From Vespula vulgaris (taxonomy: Eukaryota; Arthropoda; Insecta; Hymenoptera; Vespidae), in assembly GCF_905475345.1 (NCBI RefSeq), contig NC_066592.1:4843001-4907000 (forward strand): a DNA stretch of 64,000 nucleotides, in the 5' to 3' direction. The notes below the pieces were generated by a model. The model did not search any database, was not told the origin of the DNA, and was given only the letters and a program-made list of their open reading frames with translations. Both the position numbers and the translations under genes were made by a program. Positions within the stretch are counted from its first letter, which is position 1. Each line of letters begins with the position of its first letter. Below are positions 14,285-27,464 of the stretch, piece by piece.

Positions 14285-16986
14285 TATACATACATATACA
14301 CCTACGGTGTAAAGCTATTTAAATTTCATCTGTAAATAGTATCGTTAAAATAAATTAGTAATCAAGTTAAAAAATATATTTGCAAGAAGTTATGTACATA
14401 TATCGAAGACAAAATTTTACATTTCAATAATAATAATTTTGTAATAACATCATTAATGAAAATAATTTTTAACTATATGGGTTATATACAAAACATATAA
14501 TACAGAGGTAATAAAATTTCGTATTAAAAAGTATAATTTTATCGACTATAATTAGAAATGATTTTCAGAAAACCATTTTATGGTATCTGTTAGTTAAATT
14601 GATAGACATTTAAAGCAGCTTGGCATAAGTGCCGTAACTATTATGTGCATATAGATATACGTACGCGTATATAGGAATGAATGTGGATGGTACCAGTTAG
14701 TACCATACCGCAACGAGCCACGATTCGTACTTCAATTACATATATTTTCTTTCAACCGCTATCATTCAAGATCGCGCCGTGCCGTCCATATTTTTTTCTC
14801 CTTTTTTTTATCATCAGTCGTTGAACCTTTCGAAGCGATCGTAAAACTCTTTCGAAGGGATAATTTAGAAATCAAAAAATAGTTAGTTGGTGATCGATCA
14901 GTAATCAGAATTCTCGATATTTTATATTTAAATAAAATAAAACCAATAATACGATTTTAACGAACAACGTTAATATACTAGCTATAATATAACACATATC
15001 AACTAGAGATAACGTTTTAAAAAATACTGACAGAAAATGATAATAAATAATTCTAGCATTATTTATTCAAGTATGAGATAGTAATTAATTCCAATATTTC
15101 GGCATTGTACATAGTTTTGTCTAATAAAAATAAAATAGAAAAAATTACTAGTAAAAAGTATTAAAACATTAGTAATTATATCAAAATACAAAAATACTAA
15201 AATTTTCTGACATCACTCATCGATCAGTTAGATAATTTTCGATTTAATTTTTTATGAATTTGTCAAATTTTGACTTATTCATAGAATTCTGATAAATTAT
15301 TAATTGCTTGAGTTCTCTTTAGATATTAAAATATCGATCACCGAACAAATAGATATGCGATAAAGTAAAATCGATTAAAGTAGTTGCATAGTTGCATAAT
15401 CGGTTATTTCAGGAAGATAACGAGTCATGCAACCGTAGAGAATGCTTTATACCATAAATCTTTTTTTAATTCGATCGACCGACCATGAAGCTCTTTATTT
15501 AGTCTAATCTCTATGCCCGCGTTTTCCTCGCTCGTAAGTTTCGCTCGATCAATCGAGATTTTTTCTCTTTCTTTATCAGCCATTTTCAAATAGAGCGTTT
15601 ATAGAGATGATATTCCATTTATGCTATCGTTTTTATTACATTTTTTTATTATCTATTTCGACTTAAATAAGAAGAGAAAAAAACAAATTCTAAAACATAA
15701 TTATTTCAAATTGCAATAGTTACTTAATATTAAATAAATAATAAAATAATGTTTATAAATAATTATCGTTCATGTCCTATATAAAAAAAAAAAAACAAAA
15801 ACAAAGAGTCAAATGCAATATAATATATCTGAATTTGTTGTAAAGTCAGTTATTAGGTAGACTGTAGTTTTACCAATTCTTTTTTCTTTTTCTTTTTTTT
15901 TTTAATCGAAATTATTGCGTTGAAATACATAATCGTTTCGCAGTTAGTGCAATATCATCCTTAAATACTTGAAACCGTTTCCTCTTCAACGATGTTGAAT
16001 GTTACGAAGGTTGGCGAGTTTTCCTGCACACGATGTTTCAAGATAACGGAAGAAAAAAATGAACGGATCGGTCGGTACTGCATTTAATTGGATAATACCG
16101 AACAGAGTGTTACGGGCTAGCGATCGAACCTTGTTGGTCCTCTTCGTTGGCATTCACTTCCTCTTCCGCATCGTTCCAGTACGTATCCGCTTTTCCGTTT
16201 GCTCGATAATCGACATGCAACGGATCGGTACGATCATTGTGACACCGATACATTTCATCTAAAGCTTTCTCTCTTTAGATAAATACTTTTTTTTTATTTT
16301 TTAACAAAATGATTTTTTTTTTTTTTAGAAAAAAGAAATTGTACTTTCATATAATCAAAATTAAAATTACTCGGTGAAACACTTACTAATGTAGAAAGAT
16401 AAATTATCGTATAAATTTTAATTAATGTTATGTCATTATAATATTGTAATAATAATTGTATAAAAGTAAAATATCTTTTAGATTTAAAACGTATGATATA
16501 TGTCTAAGAGAAATCGGCAGATAATCGCGCGTTCGTTAAAAGAAAAAAAAAAATTTTTTTTACAGACATGTTCATTGAACTTTATCGATCGGCTATTAAA
16601 GATTTCTCGCAGAAAGTGAAATCATTTTTATTTCTTATTTTATTTCTTCCCTCGACATAAACAAGGTGAAATCGCATAACTCTTTGAAATTCCCTTGTGA
16701 ACGTTACGATAAAGTTAGACGAGTCATAGCTGATATCATGCAATCACGATGGCGATCTTGATCGCTTACGATGAAAAGCACGTGCACGAATCATGAAAAT
16801 CTATAGATCTTGCAAATCTAATCGTACAATCCTGTGATAACAAATGAAAAAAAAAATAACAACTCGCGTGATTGCAAAAATTTATTTACAACTTCATTTC
16901 TTCACTTTGAATTTTCACTTCGAATTAAATAAATTACTTTTTTACTGTCATCTTCTCGTTTGTATAACATAAATAAATAAATAAAC

Positions 16987-17019
<33 letters not shown>

Positions 17020-18755
17020 TATACATATATACACAGCCTTTTTAGATATTTTAATACACAACAACGCATCGAACATTTATTTATATAAATTATATAATAG
17101 CTCTTATCTCTCAACAATTAATTATTTAAAAAGAAATATTTTATCTTTATTTAGATATATCGTTGTTTGCTCGTTGAGATGTAGATAACAGTAAATATAT
17201 TTCCATTTACATCTAATAAAAGAAGCGAAATCATACAAACTATAGGATATCGCGAAATTTTTTTTGATAACTACATTAATTTCTTTTTATACCGTAATCG
17301 TTACGTTCTTTTTTACCGATCATTTCGCGATAATAACAACAAAATAAAATTTGTTTCATTTTCTCTTTGCTGCTTATCTTCTACTGCTACCCTCCTTTCT
17401 GACTCACCATTCTTGTAGTCTAAGTAACTGTACTAGCGTTTCCTGTATCTCTAAATTGGTAAGGCGAACCCCGTCGAGTCGAACGGCGAATCGAACTGTA
17501 TCGAAGGTCAGGATGAACTTATCCAGTATACCTGATCTTCTTCGTATTCAATACATACATACACATACACATTCACATATGTCATGTACTACATATGTAC
17601 ATGTAGTACATGTAGTAGTTCAACAGAGTTACTGGTATTCCAGTCGCGTATATGCCACGGAATGCGAGTACTGTTCATACTAAGCTTCCATTGCGTATCA
17701 GATTGTATGTATTCCAAGAGAACTCATACGAATACGTTATATTCAAGCTAATCCTGAAATGATATCGTTACTGAATCTCCTGAAATTCCAAAGTTTTTAA
17801 GTGATAAAAAAAAAATTAACTAGAAAACTTAAAATAAAAATTTTCTTTCGGTTGGTGAATCCAGATTAATCGTAGGAATTTAGAATTTAGCTACAATATT
17901 AATTAATGCGTTAATAATTACATTATCAAAGAAAGACACAACGGTTATAATATGAAAGAAATATAATAGGGAAAGAAACATAATGATGATAATGATGATG
18001 ATTTTTAGGCGAAGGATGCGTCGAAAAGCCAGTGTCAACTTTATGGCGAAACTACGTGACCAGCAGCAGACCCGATGTTTCTATGAGGTTGACGGTGACC
18101 AATGGTGGCTTAACTGCCACTACAAAAGACCATGGTTTAACGGAATATTGGGCTCATAGGGTTACTTATTGTACAGCACCAGTGTCACATCCACGTTTAT
18201 TCGTTTGGGTATACAGACACGAAGGACGTAGACTTAGGCCCGAATTAAGGTGCCATGCTGCATTATGCAGCAAAGAGTCTACTGCGAGAAGGTTAGCCTC
18301 GACTTTGAATGCTAGGTTACAACAGGCCCTTCTTGAATTTCGCAGGGACAAGGTCTCTAGGCAAAATGCTAGGTAAGAAATAGAGAGAGAGAGAGAGATT
18401 GTCTTTTATATTGTTATAATAATAATATTTTATTTTTTTAATAAGAAAAATTCATTTTTAAGTTGTGTGCTTTAAATGACAGTATTTGTATAAAAGTTGT
18501 AATACTTATTCATTTATATGATTTATAATCTATGCAATTGATAGCATGAAAATTTATTAACGATATGTATATCGTTTCTAGTTTGTCTTTATATAGATTA
18601 TAATTTATATTTATATAAGTTAATGATTATGAAAGTGAGTTTTAAGTCACACATTATTAAGTCATATATTTGATATTGTTATAAAGCAATATAAATGACT
18701 AATATTTATTTCTTAAGAAATTTTAACTTTACATCATCTGCATAATTTTACCGAC

Positions 18756-18811
<56 letters not shown>

Positions 18812-20521
18812 ATATTAATATATTTTATATATATAAAAAAGTTATTATAAATTCAACATCTTAGAATTGATATCTCATTCATATAAAAATGTGAAAGGTG
18901 CATAAATACATAGATAAATAGATTGAAGAGATAGCCTTCGTTTTAAACAGTAGCTTGTATAAAATAGTACGATATCTACTGTTTTCTTTTTTTTTTTTTT
19001 TGTTGAGACCAGTTAAGGTAAATGTACCATAGATATAAAATGTCTCGTGTTGAACGGCAAGGACCTTCAAAGATCAAGGGTAATCGGAGATTCTTCTCGT
19101 GTTTGCGTTCAAAGTCTCGTAAAGTCTTGACCTTCGCTGAAAGGTAGAATTCAGGTCACGTTTCTGGCGTGGATCGCAACAAGCGGAGGATCGAGTCACG
19201 ATTCGGGTCGAAGTGATCGTTAATGTGCATTCGGGTCATAGATTCCACGACGTTCTTTTACCAAGTTAAACGAGTTTTATTCGCTTTCTCGTATATTAGC
19301 TCGAGTATTCACATCGATATATTGATTCTATTATATAAGAAGACAGGTGATCATTTAGAAAAGATTACAGAACTTCCGCTTTTTTCCCCCTTTTTTTCAT
19401 TTCTTTTTTTTTCTACATATTGTCGTCATTAAAATTAAAAATGAATTAGATATGAGACGTGTATGTCATTCAGAATGTTTTTATATAACGATTAATTTAT
19501 ATTCTGATCATTTATACGAGTATTATATTATTTTATATCGCGACTTTTTGTTGTTGTCGAAAGAGTATAGATAAAATCCAAATATCTGTCGAACAGGTTA
19601 AAAATGAAAATATAAAAACAATTTTTTTTATTCTCGCCGAGCCTTTTAAACATTGCTTCTAGTTTGAATATTATCTTTATGACGTCTAGAAATTTAAAGC
19701 TTGATTTCATTATTCTCAATAATATCAGAAAATATATTTCTTAAATATTAAATATTAATTATTAGGTCCTTTTTTTAGTATTAATGATGTTCATACGAAA
19801 CTTTTCAAAGTTATTGAATGAATACATTATATTTTAATACGTTTAATGAATGGTAAAATGTTGAATATAATTAAATATGAATAATCTTATTTCGTAGATT
19901 GTCCTTGGCCAATGCTCTCTACGAAAATCCTTCGTTACCAAGGAGAAAGCTCCTATTGAGTACAGGTGGCCAGAATTATCGACCACCTTTGGAAAGGTCA
20001 AAAAGTGCACCGAAACTTTCAGCGATCGAAGAGGATGCCGTTGCAGAAGAGATTGAACAACAAAGACTTCTCGAAGAATTAAGAACGTTAGAGACTGTAG
20101 CTAGAAGCTGGCAAGATCAAGATGGCTGGAGATTGGCACGTCTTTTGGATGCTCTCAATCGAGAATCTTCCGATGAGAATGGAAGTATTTCGAGTGGATG
20201 CGAGACAGCTAGTACAGCAACGAGTGAGGAAAGAACGATTGGACCTGAGGATCATCAAACAACTGGTTAGAATATACAAATTTTTTTATATAAAATATTT
20301 TTAAATTTTGAATTGAGATTAAAACAATTAAGTAATTCCTATGAACTTACATTTGAAATTGTTATATCAAGAATCTAAATTATTAATTATTAAATTATTT
20401 AAATTACTACGTATAAAACTTTTTTTTAAACAATATGATACAATATCTCTAACAGGTGTTAGGAATTTATTTAAAATATATAATTTCTATTTTTTGGAAT
20501 CTTTCAAATATGGATATATGG

Positions 20522-20580
<59 letters not shown>

Positions 20581-21609
20581 CAATGTGTTATTAAATTATT
20601 TCAATCATTACAATCGAAATGAAATATTAATTTATAATATAATATTTTTAACTAGTACTATGAATTCGTTTTAGGTGAGACAGAGCACCAGGCAAACGCG
20701 AGGATCCTTTATACAGAGGAGGACGTAGGAAGGGGTACCGGACCACGAAGAAATTCCGAAGGTTCACCGAATTTCATGACGTGTGCCGGTAGTCCACGTT
20801 TCCATCGTTGTAACGTTAAACCGAATCGAAAGAGGTTCTCATTGAGAAGCGAGGAAGAGGAATCGATGGAAGAGGAGGAAGAAGAGGAAACCGAAGACAC
20901 AGCTTCGAATCTTTTTGATTTCGAGGATGTCGAGGATTTCGACGATGTGGTGGATTACAGACCGAGGGGTGAGATACTACGTAGAATCGAAAATACGCAG
21001 GAAAAGGAAAGGCGAATATTAGAGAAATATCCAAGCCGATTGAGCCGTCAATTGTCACAGAACGAGGAACCTACGTTCTTAACATTGGATTCGCTCGACG
21101 AGGAAGCCGATAGCGATGAAAGTGGTTACGTTGAAGCACCACCTAAATCATTTCTTGGACAGGAAGATAATAGGAAAGAGGAGAATAAGTTCGAGAATTC
21201 TAAGAAAGATCTTGAAGTTATTGTAGATAGCAAATCGAACGATAAATCCGACCACAAGGACAAAGATACGACAATTGAGAAAAAGATAGATGATAGAAAG
21301 CAATTGGACGTAGATTTGAATGATCCTATTCACGTAGTCGATGATAATCAAAGGATTAAAGATAGAGAACGCGAGAGGGCGGACTTTATAAAGTGTCCTA
21401 TCTCGGAGACGATCAAGAAGTTAGCCAATGCCTCGTTAAGAAGCTCCAAATCATTGGAAATCTCGACGAATAGTTGTTCGAAGGCATTGAATAATCTCAA
21501 AACGTCCAAATCCTTCGATGGTACCACTAGGAACGAGAACGTCGAAGTCGAGTCACCGAGTTTATTACAAAGAAAACAATTGTTGGCCCAGCACGGCGTT
21601 ATCGTTTAA
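8696..21609 (+). CDS. FAM43A: FAM43-family PTB/PID-domain protein (four exons)
   Basis: The coding exons are 8696-8924, 18009-18372, 19898-20265 and 20675-21609, giving 1896 nt, or 631 aa plus a stop. Every junction is GT-AG and the phases (1, 2, 1) close without a frameshift. The PTB/PID domain covers about residues 59-190. It opens with YKVAYLGN (62-69) and continues with EGC after the first intron and with HRVTYC and FVWVYRHE in exon 2. RPPLERSKSAPKL at 226-238 is the hallmark motif also present in vertebrate FAM43A/B just after the PID. The C-terminal half is acidic and low in complexity (a Glu run near residue 380) and probably disordered. PTB domains bind NPxY-type tails or phosphoinositides; the specific role of FAM43 is poorly known, so an adaptor role is inference. 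The ATG at 8696 has A at -3 and lies in a 5' region with GGT/GAA repeats. Confidence 0.93.
8925..18008 (+). other. FAM43A: FAM43 intron 1 (9.1 kb)
   Basis: This long AT-rich intron starts with GTGAGT and a pyrimidine tract. I see no conserved exon inside. It holds a CGAT-type repeat at about 9711-9729, an AT microsatellite at 14252-14288, a short ATG-initiated ORF at 16059-16262, another AT microsatellite at 16988-17010 and a perfect hairpin at 17583-17612. A long first intron in a developmental or signalling gene commonly carries enhancers, but none can be named from sequence alone. Confidence 0.85.
14252..14288. repeat. AT microsatellite with one interruption
   Basis: AT run broken by a single G, inside FAM43 intron 1. 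Confidence 0.85.
18009..18372 (+). CDS. FAM43A: FAM43 coding exon 2 (PTB core)
   Basis: The acceptor ATTTTTAG ends at 18008 and the donor GTAAGA starts at 18373. The exon carries most of the PID domain: the conserved EGC turn, a Trp-containing strand, HRVTYC, FVWVYRHE, an RCHA strand and the closing amphipathic helix that ends in LLEFRRDK. This order matches vertebrate FAM43 proteins. Confidence 0.93.
18373..19897 (+). other. FAM43A: FAM43 intron 2 (1.5 kb)
   Basis: AT-rich intron with a long AT microsatellite at about 18759-18806 and a more GC-balanced pocket at 19050-19300. No exon was recognised in it. Confidence 0.85.
18759..18806. repeat. AT microsatellite
   Basis: About 24 uninterrupted AT units in FAM43 intron 2. 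Confidence 0.9.
19898..20265 (+). CDS. FAM43A: FAM43 coding exon 3
   Basis: The acceptor TTCGTAG ends at 19897 and the donor GTTAGA starts at 20266. The exon encodes residues 198 to 320 plus one base of codon 321. It contains RRKLLL followed by the family motif RPPLERSKSAPKL, then a Glu/Leu-rich helix and a Ser/Glu-rich tail. GTTAGA is a weak donor, but the phase and the downstream acceptor agree with it. Confidence 0.88.
20266..20674 (+). other. FAM43A: FAM43 intron 3 (409 bp)
   Basis: Short AT-rich intron; about 48 bp of it (20530-20577) is an uninterrupted AT microsatellite. It ends in GTTTTAG. Confidence 0.82.
20530..20577. repeat. AT microsatellite
   Basis: About 24 uninterrupted AT units, about 100 bp before the acceptor of FAM43 exon 4. 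Confidence 0.9.
20675..21609 (+). CDS. FAM43A: FAM43 terminal coding exon 4
   Basis: The acceptor GTTTTAG ends at 20674 and the TAA stop is at 21607-21609. The exon encodes residues 321-631: a Ser/Glu-rich acidic run, then a long charged Asp/Lys-rich stretch, then Ser-rich segments with recurring SLRSSKSLE and KTSKSFDG type phrases. The sequence is not recognisable outside insects and is probably disordered. Codon use stays GC-balanced up to the stop, which supports a real exon. Confidence 0.9.
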
Positions 21610-21694
21610 AATAATGAAAGGAGAGAAGTCTTATTTTTCTTTCATTGGAAAATTTTCTTTTTCTTTTTTTTTGTTTTTTTTTTCATTTTTTTTT

Positions 21695-21695
<1 letters not shown>

Positions 21696-21725
<30 letters not shown>
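21696..21725. repeat. T30 homopolymer
   Basis: Thirty consecutive T at the end of a longer T/C tract, 90 bp after the FAM43 stop codon. Confidence 0.9.
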
Positions 21726-21726
<1 letters not shown>

Positions 21727-22710
21727 AGAGAGAGAAAAAGAGAGATCCAACACATATATATATAAAGAAAGAGAGAGAAACAATCGAACGGCATTGTCGC
21801 AGTGTCCAGTGCATGTCGTGAATCGTTGCCAGGAAGAATGCTGAAAGATTGATCATTTTAGCAAGCAATACACTTTCAATGTAGTTCCGTAATGTACTAA
21901 ACGATATATACATACGTGAAAAATTTAGCGGCTTAATTAATTAGCTCCTCGATTTTGAATTTGTGCTCGTCTATCGAGCTTAGAGAAGAAAAATCGTTTG
22001 ATTTTCGTACCGTCATTTTATCGATTCGTTATGGTTAATGAGACAGAGAGAATAAGAATGTACTTATTGGTTTAACTTTATACGTTTAAACGGATAATAA
22101 GTCGTCTATATAGATCGAATGAAATTTTTCACTCTTTAATCTGAGACACTTCAAGAACTTGGCTATATATTCTGTCCTGAAAGATATACTTGGTCCTCTC
22201 TTGAAAAACATATTTAGAAAGAAAAGTAGTATATAATTATTGTATTTAAACGTTCGCCTAAATCATTTATTCAGGCCATTATCATTCGCATTTGTGTCTT
22301 TTTTTACATATTAGAAATACATATTTTATCGCCGAACGTAAAAGTTATTAATATAAATGGATCATGCGTGTGTCGATCATGGATTTAATTAATCGGATAG
22401 ATTTTTAATGATTACTTTTCTTTCGATTATGGAATACAGTTCTTAATTCGAGAACCGTGCCATACACTACTAAAAAATCAACTATTTTCATACACATAAA
22501 TCTCTTTTTTTTTTTTTTATTATTATTATTATTATAATCCTATAACGCAACTTCTAATCAGGATTTATTGAGATTCGAGAGGAGGGGAGAGAAAAAAATG
22601 ATTGCAATCTCAATGTTATCATCGTTTTACTTGATAAAACATGTTTTATGACAATTTAGAATGAGAATATATTTGAAATACATTATTGACTACCGTTGTA
22701 CAAGTAATAC

Positions 22711-22733
22711 AATAAATAAAAATATTAAATAAA
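22711..22733 (+). terminator. Candidate polyadenylation signals
   Basis: Three AATAAA hexamers overlap or cluster here (starts 22711, 22715 and 22728), about 1.1 kb after the FAM43 stop codon. They are the best candidate for cleavage and polyadenylation of that transcript. Confidence 0.4.
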
Positions 22734-24419
22734 ACCTACCTCAAGTCTATTAAAATAGTTAACGTTTTAAAAAGAAGTATATATTCGAGAAACATATAAC
22801 TTGGAAAAAATTATTCGCATAAATGGAGTATAGGAGCAATCATAATCGAACGCAGTAAGATTATTAAATGGTAGTTACTAATAATATATGTCTGTAATAT
22901 GTATACTTTAAATGTAGATCTAGGTTGAACGATATGATAAAAACTTTTTTCTGTAATTGCACGTTTCCTTAAATTTATGATAAGAATGAGTAATACGAAA
23001 ACGTGACGTAATTAAAAACGATCTATAAGATCTATGTATCAGATCTATAATTTTAACTCGAGGAACGTCTCCTAAGATAATTTTTACGAAGTAATTGGCT
23101 TTTCCATTGAATATTATTTTGAACGATTAACATTAACCGATACTACAGCGAACTGCATTACCAACAGACGGTAAGATAATAAAAAATTTAATAATAGTTT
23201 TACATTTTTTACGTTACATGACACTATCGGTTTAAAAGCCTTCTTTTGCAGATAAGTAAATCCGGTTATCATCTTTCAGGCGTATATTATATGATTGTCA
23301 TTTTTTTACAATATAACTATAGATATTATTTCTTATGAAACAATAAAAAATATTGCATATAATCAATGAACAATACAGATATATGCCAAAAATAAACTAG
23401 TAACAACAGTTTTAAACAAACGAGTGGTATACCTTTTTCACTCGAGAACATAAAGTTATCAGGTTAACACAAACTTATCGCATAAAAATGAACGGCTTCT
23501 TTCTAACTCATAAAATCAGTGCGTCACGATCCATGCACCTTAACGAAGATTGTAACGCGACCAAAGGAGAAAGTTAAGTGTCTCGACGGAAGTATTCGAC
23601 AAAAATTGAGAAAGGATAGAATGAGATAGTTTCCCGAGAGACATTATAAAAATTCTAAAAAATAACTTTTACTAAATTTCCGATCTGAATATTTAAAGAT
23701 TAAAATACAAATTTCGTATGATTGAAAAGGCAGAATAAAAATCGAGAAAAAGAAATAAAAAAGGAAAAGATGGAAATAGAATTTCAACAAAGTCCCCTTA
23801 AAAATAGCGCGTATCAAGTGAAGGGAGCGAACGAATCAGGCGTTACTTTTTTCATTCTTTCATAGGAGATCGTAAGAAAGAAAAAAGAAAAAAAAAAAGA
23901 AGAAAAAAGAAAACTATAAAGGTTGGAAGAGTCTTGTCTGGACCGTTAAAGGTTAAGAAGGCGAGAGAGGCACGTATAGAGAAGAAGGAGAAACGAAAGA
24001 GACTGCAATCCGAGTAAGGCCTTGCGTCGTGTCAAGATCAAGGTACATCGTGGTGTCCGATTCCGTGCTTGACTCTCTCGTTGTGTCGTGTTTTGTTGCG
24101 TCGTCTTGTGTTATGTGTAAGCGCAAACGCTCGCGCGTTCGCCTCGAGCCATCGGTATGACCTACTAAAGACTTCTACGAGCGAACGAGTGCGCCCACAC
24201 GTATGGACTCGATCGACGCCGAGGCATCCTCGTCAACGTGATTCTTTCTTCTTTTTCTTCTTCTTCCTCATTAGAGAATCTTATCATTTCGAGCTATTAC
24301 TTTGTAGGATAATTAGCAAAAGAATAGGATCGTACAATTCTATGAGACAAAGGTTTCATTCGACTTCTGGAATCGGGAGTGAAGATTTTTTTTTATTTGT
24401 TATGCGTGTAGAGTTTGCG

Positions 24420-24454
<35 letters not shown>

Positions 24455-27413
24455 GTTTGAAGAAAGAGCAAGTGGTGGGGAGACGAAGGGGCCGGACACG
24501 TGGGACACCATAGGCTCGACTCGTAGAACCCCCGAGCGTACCGATACTCCGCGCGCTGCGAGCCTCGCGAGTAGTGTTAACGGCCTTGCTTTATGTGGGT
24601 CATGAAACAAGGTCCCACCAGCGACGAGAACCATGCGAGAAGCCAACAACGGCGCGGCCGCGACTCGATAGACTCGCGAGAGAGCGATCGAGCATAATCG
24701 ATAAGGGATTGTTTCATTGTCTTTTCATATTAGATCGAATAACGTTTTTATATTTTTTATTTGTTCACTGTCAATCATTCGTCTAGGCGAAGAAATAAAT
24801 TTAATTATCTCTGATCAATTTAACAACGTTGAATAATATTCATGACAAAGAGTAAATAAAATTTCAATTAACAAACCAAAATGACGACAGTGATAATAAA
24901 AATAGAGAATAATAATAATAAGAATAATAATAATAATAATAATAACAATAAAAAGAAAAAATTTTAATTTCGCGATAATAAGAAGGATAACGTGTGAAAG
25001 GAATCGCGTTAATAGGAAAACGTTTTCAGGAAATACAACAAGTCTACATTTGTTTTCAATTAACGTACTTCGTACGCTGATTCTAAACGACAAGTTTGAC
25101 GTTAATCGATGCTTTGTCGTTCTTTATTTTTTCCTCTCCCGAAACCCATAAGGTTTTCACCGTGCGTCTCTCGCGTTAGCTACGATGCCAAGAGAAATCG
25201 AAGTTGATCGTTAAGCGCACCGCGACGTGAGCTCGGCCCATTAGCCGCATTTGAGGTTCCTACGTCGTCGATACACAACAAAAGGGATTTAACGGGGTTT
25301 TCGTTAACGACATCTCTCAAAGAACTACATTTCTTCAAATTCTCATATCAGTGAACGTGTCTTCCGATCGGTTGATGTGCTTGTTAAAAGAAAAAATAAA
25401 ATACATTATTAAAGTTTTTTAATATAAAAAAGAATTTTCATTTTTATCAATATAATAAATATTGACTATTTTCAATAATCATTCGTTTGTATAATCTCCG
25501 AGAAGATATTACGAATTAATACTTTTATATATCTTATAAATACTTTTCTTTGTATTATAAGTACTTATTTTCCAATGCATACAAATTTCTAAGATTGACG
25601 AGTAGTAATTATTATCTAAAATTACTACAAATAATCTAATCTAAATAAAACATGATATGATATTAAAAATTGGTAGTTTCAAATAGATATAAAAAAATAA
25701 ATAAGCAAAAAAAAACCTCTCGACAAAAAACAAGATCATTAAAAGTTTTTGCTCGTAAGATTCGTCATCATTTAAAATTACCGAAAAATCAAAATAACGA
25801 TTAAAATGATGTTTTAACTCATACGTAGATAGGTACATGGATATACTCACGTATGTACACACGTGATAATTAGGAATTCCTATTTTAAATGGATCATCAA
25901 GATAAGGGCAAGAACAGCTAGATACACATCCATTCGGTGTGTGCGACGAATTCTTAACTGTATTTCTCTTTCTCCTTACTCTCTCTTTAACTCAACTGCC
26001 TATTTCCACGTCCAAGAATTATGAAAGCAAGCCCTCAAACGTCGATCATCGCTGTCAAACGAATGTACCTGAACGATTCAGCAAGTCTACGATTAGCGAT
26101 CCATTAATTAATCTCTATCGACCCCATCGAGGTCGTGACTTTCAGTAACATGAGTTTCTATGAATGATATATCGATTTATATCGTCAAAAGGAGATATCT
26201 CGAATCATGCAGAAAGTATATAAAAGCATATATCCGTTTCATATTAAATCGTAGATATACCTATAATACGTGGATATGCATGGATAATTAGAATTATTAG
26301 AAATTTAATAAGATGTATTAAATATATTTACACGCTATGTTCCTATGTTAATAATATGTGCAACTAATTAATTATTTTTAATTATTTCTTCTTTATATAA
26401 TTGATAAAAAATATTTCAAAAATTATATTTAAGTATGCAGGTATATATACGTTTATATATATGTAATAACGAAAATAATTATTCCAATTAATTTTTAGGA
26501 TATATTTTATTAGATATATATATATAAAATATGTATACATAATAATTGATAATAATAATTAAAGTTTTGGTGCAGACCAAGCGAAAATCTTTTGACACAA
26601 TCTCTTAGTAATGTTGCGTCGAGAGAAGCCCAAAGAACGATAGCAGACGATGGGAACTTTACCACGGTAATATGAAGGATCCCATTACGAAGTTGGACGC
26701 ACGATTCTGCGTTTACCTTACCTACAACCATATACTCGGTCCATTGAGAAGGAGCTCAAAATGTAATTGTGTGAACCGTACCATTCGCATGATTCGAATC
26801 GCCTTTAATTATTCGGCCATCTGTGAAATTCTCTTTTCGTCGCTAACTTTTTTCTTTTTTTTCTTTTCTAGAATTCAACAAATAAATAAATGATACTAGT
26901 ATTTTTCTTTTTTATAGAAACAAAAGAAAAGTTTTTATTGTATATCATATAAACAAGAATAATGACGATTATATATAAATATATTGTCTCTTACATTCTT
27001 TATCTCTCTTAATTACGTATTCAACCAAAAATGAATATAATGAGATAATAATGACATTTTAATGATTTTTCTCATAATATCAACTCGGATAAATTTGATT
27101 CCAAATTTTTCATTTACTTTTAGATCAAGCAATTAGTATTACGCTTCATTCTTCCACAAGCTTATACATATGCGCGTATGCATCTACATTGTAAGTACTT
27201 ACATACATTCGATTAAATTAAGAACTCATGAGGAAAATAAACACGAGTAACGTGTGGCTCAACGATGGAGAGAGAAAAAAAAAAGAAAAAAAGCACCATC
27301 GTTTGTCGCGCTGCTTTCTAACGAAGTAGAGCGAAAGGAAAACGCGAGGTGCAACTTTGACAGCGGATATAGACATTTTCCAGATGTATGCTCATTTGTA
27401 TACATATACATAC

Positions 27414-27464
<51 letters not shown>

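Larger units (their letters stand above)
21610..22735 (+). other. FAM43A: Probable 3' UTR of the FAM43 gene
   Basis: This AT-rich stretch follows the TAA stop. It begins with pyrimidine and T tracts (T30 at 21696-21725). The first strong cluster of AATAAA hexamers lies at 22711-22733. The UTR end is inferred from the hexamers only. Confidence 0.5.

Noticed and set aside
24069..24649. Overlapping ORFs on both strands (178 and 97 codons by alternative starts)
   Set aside because: Both depend on GC content and a CT repeat, begin at non-ATG codons and resemble no family known to me. They are reported only as a CpG-rich island.
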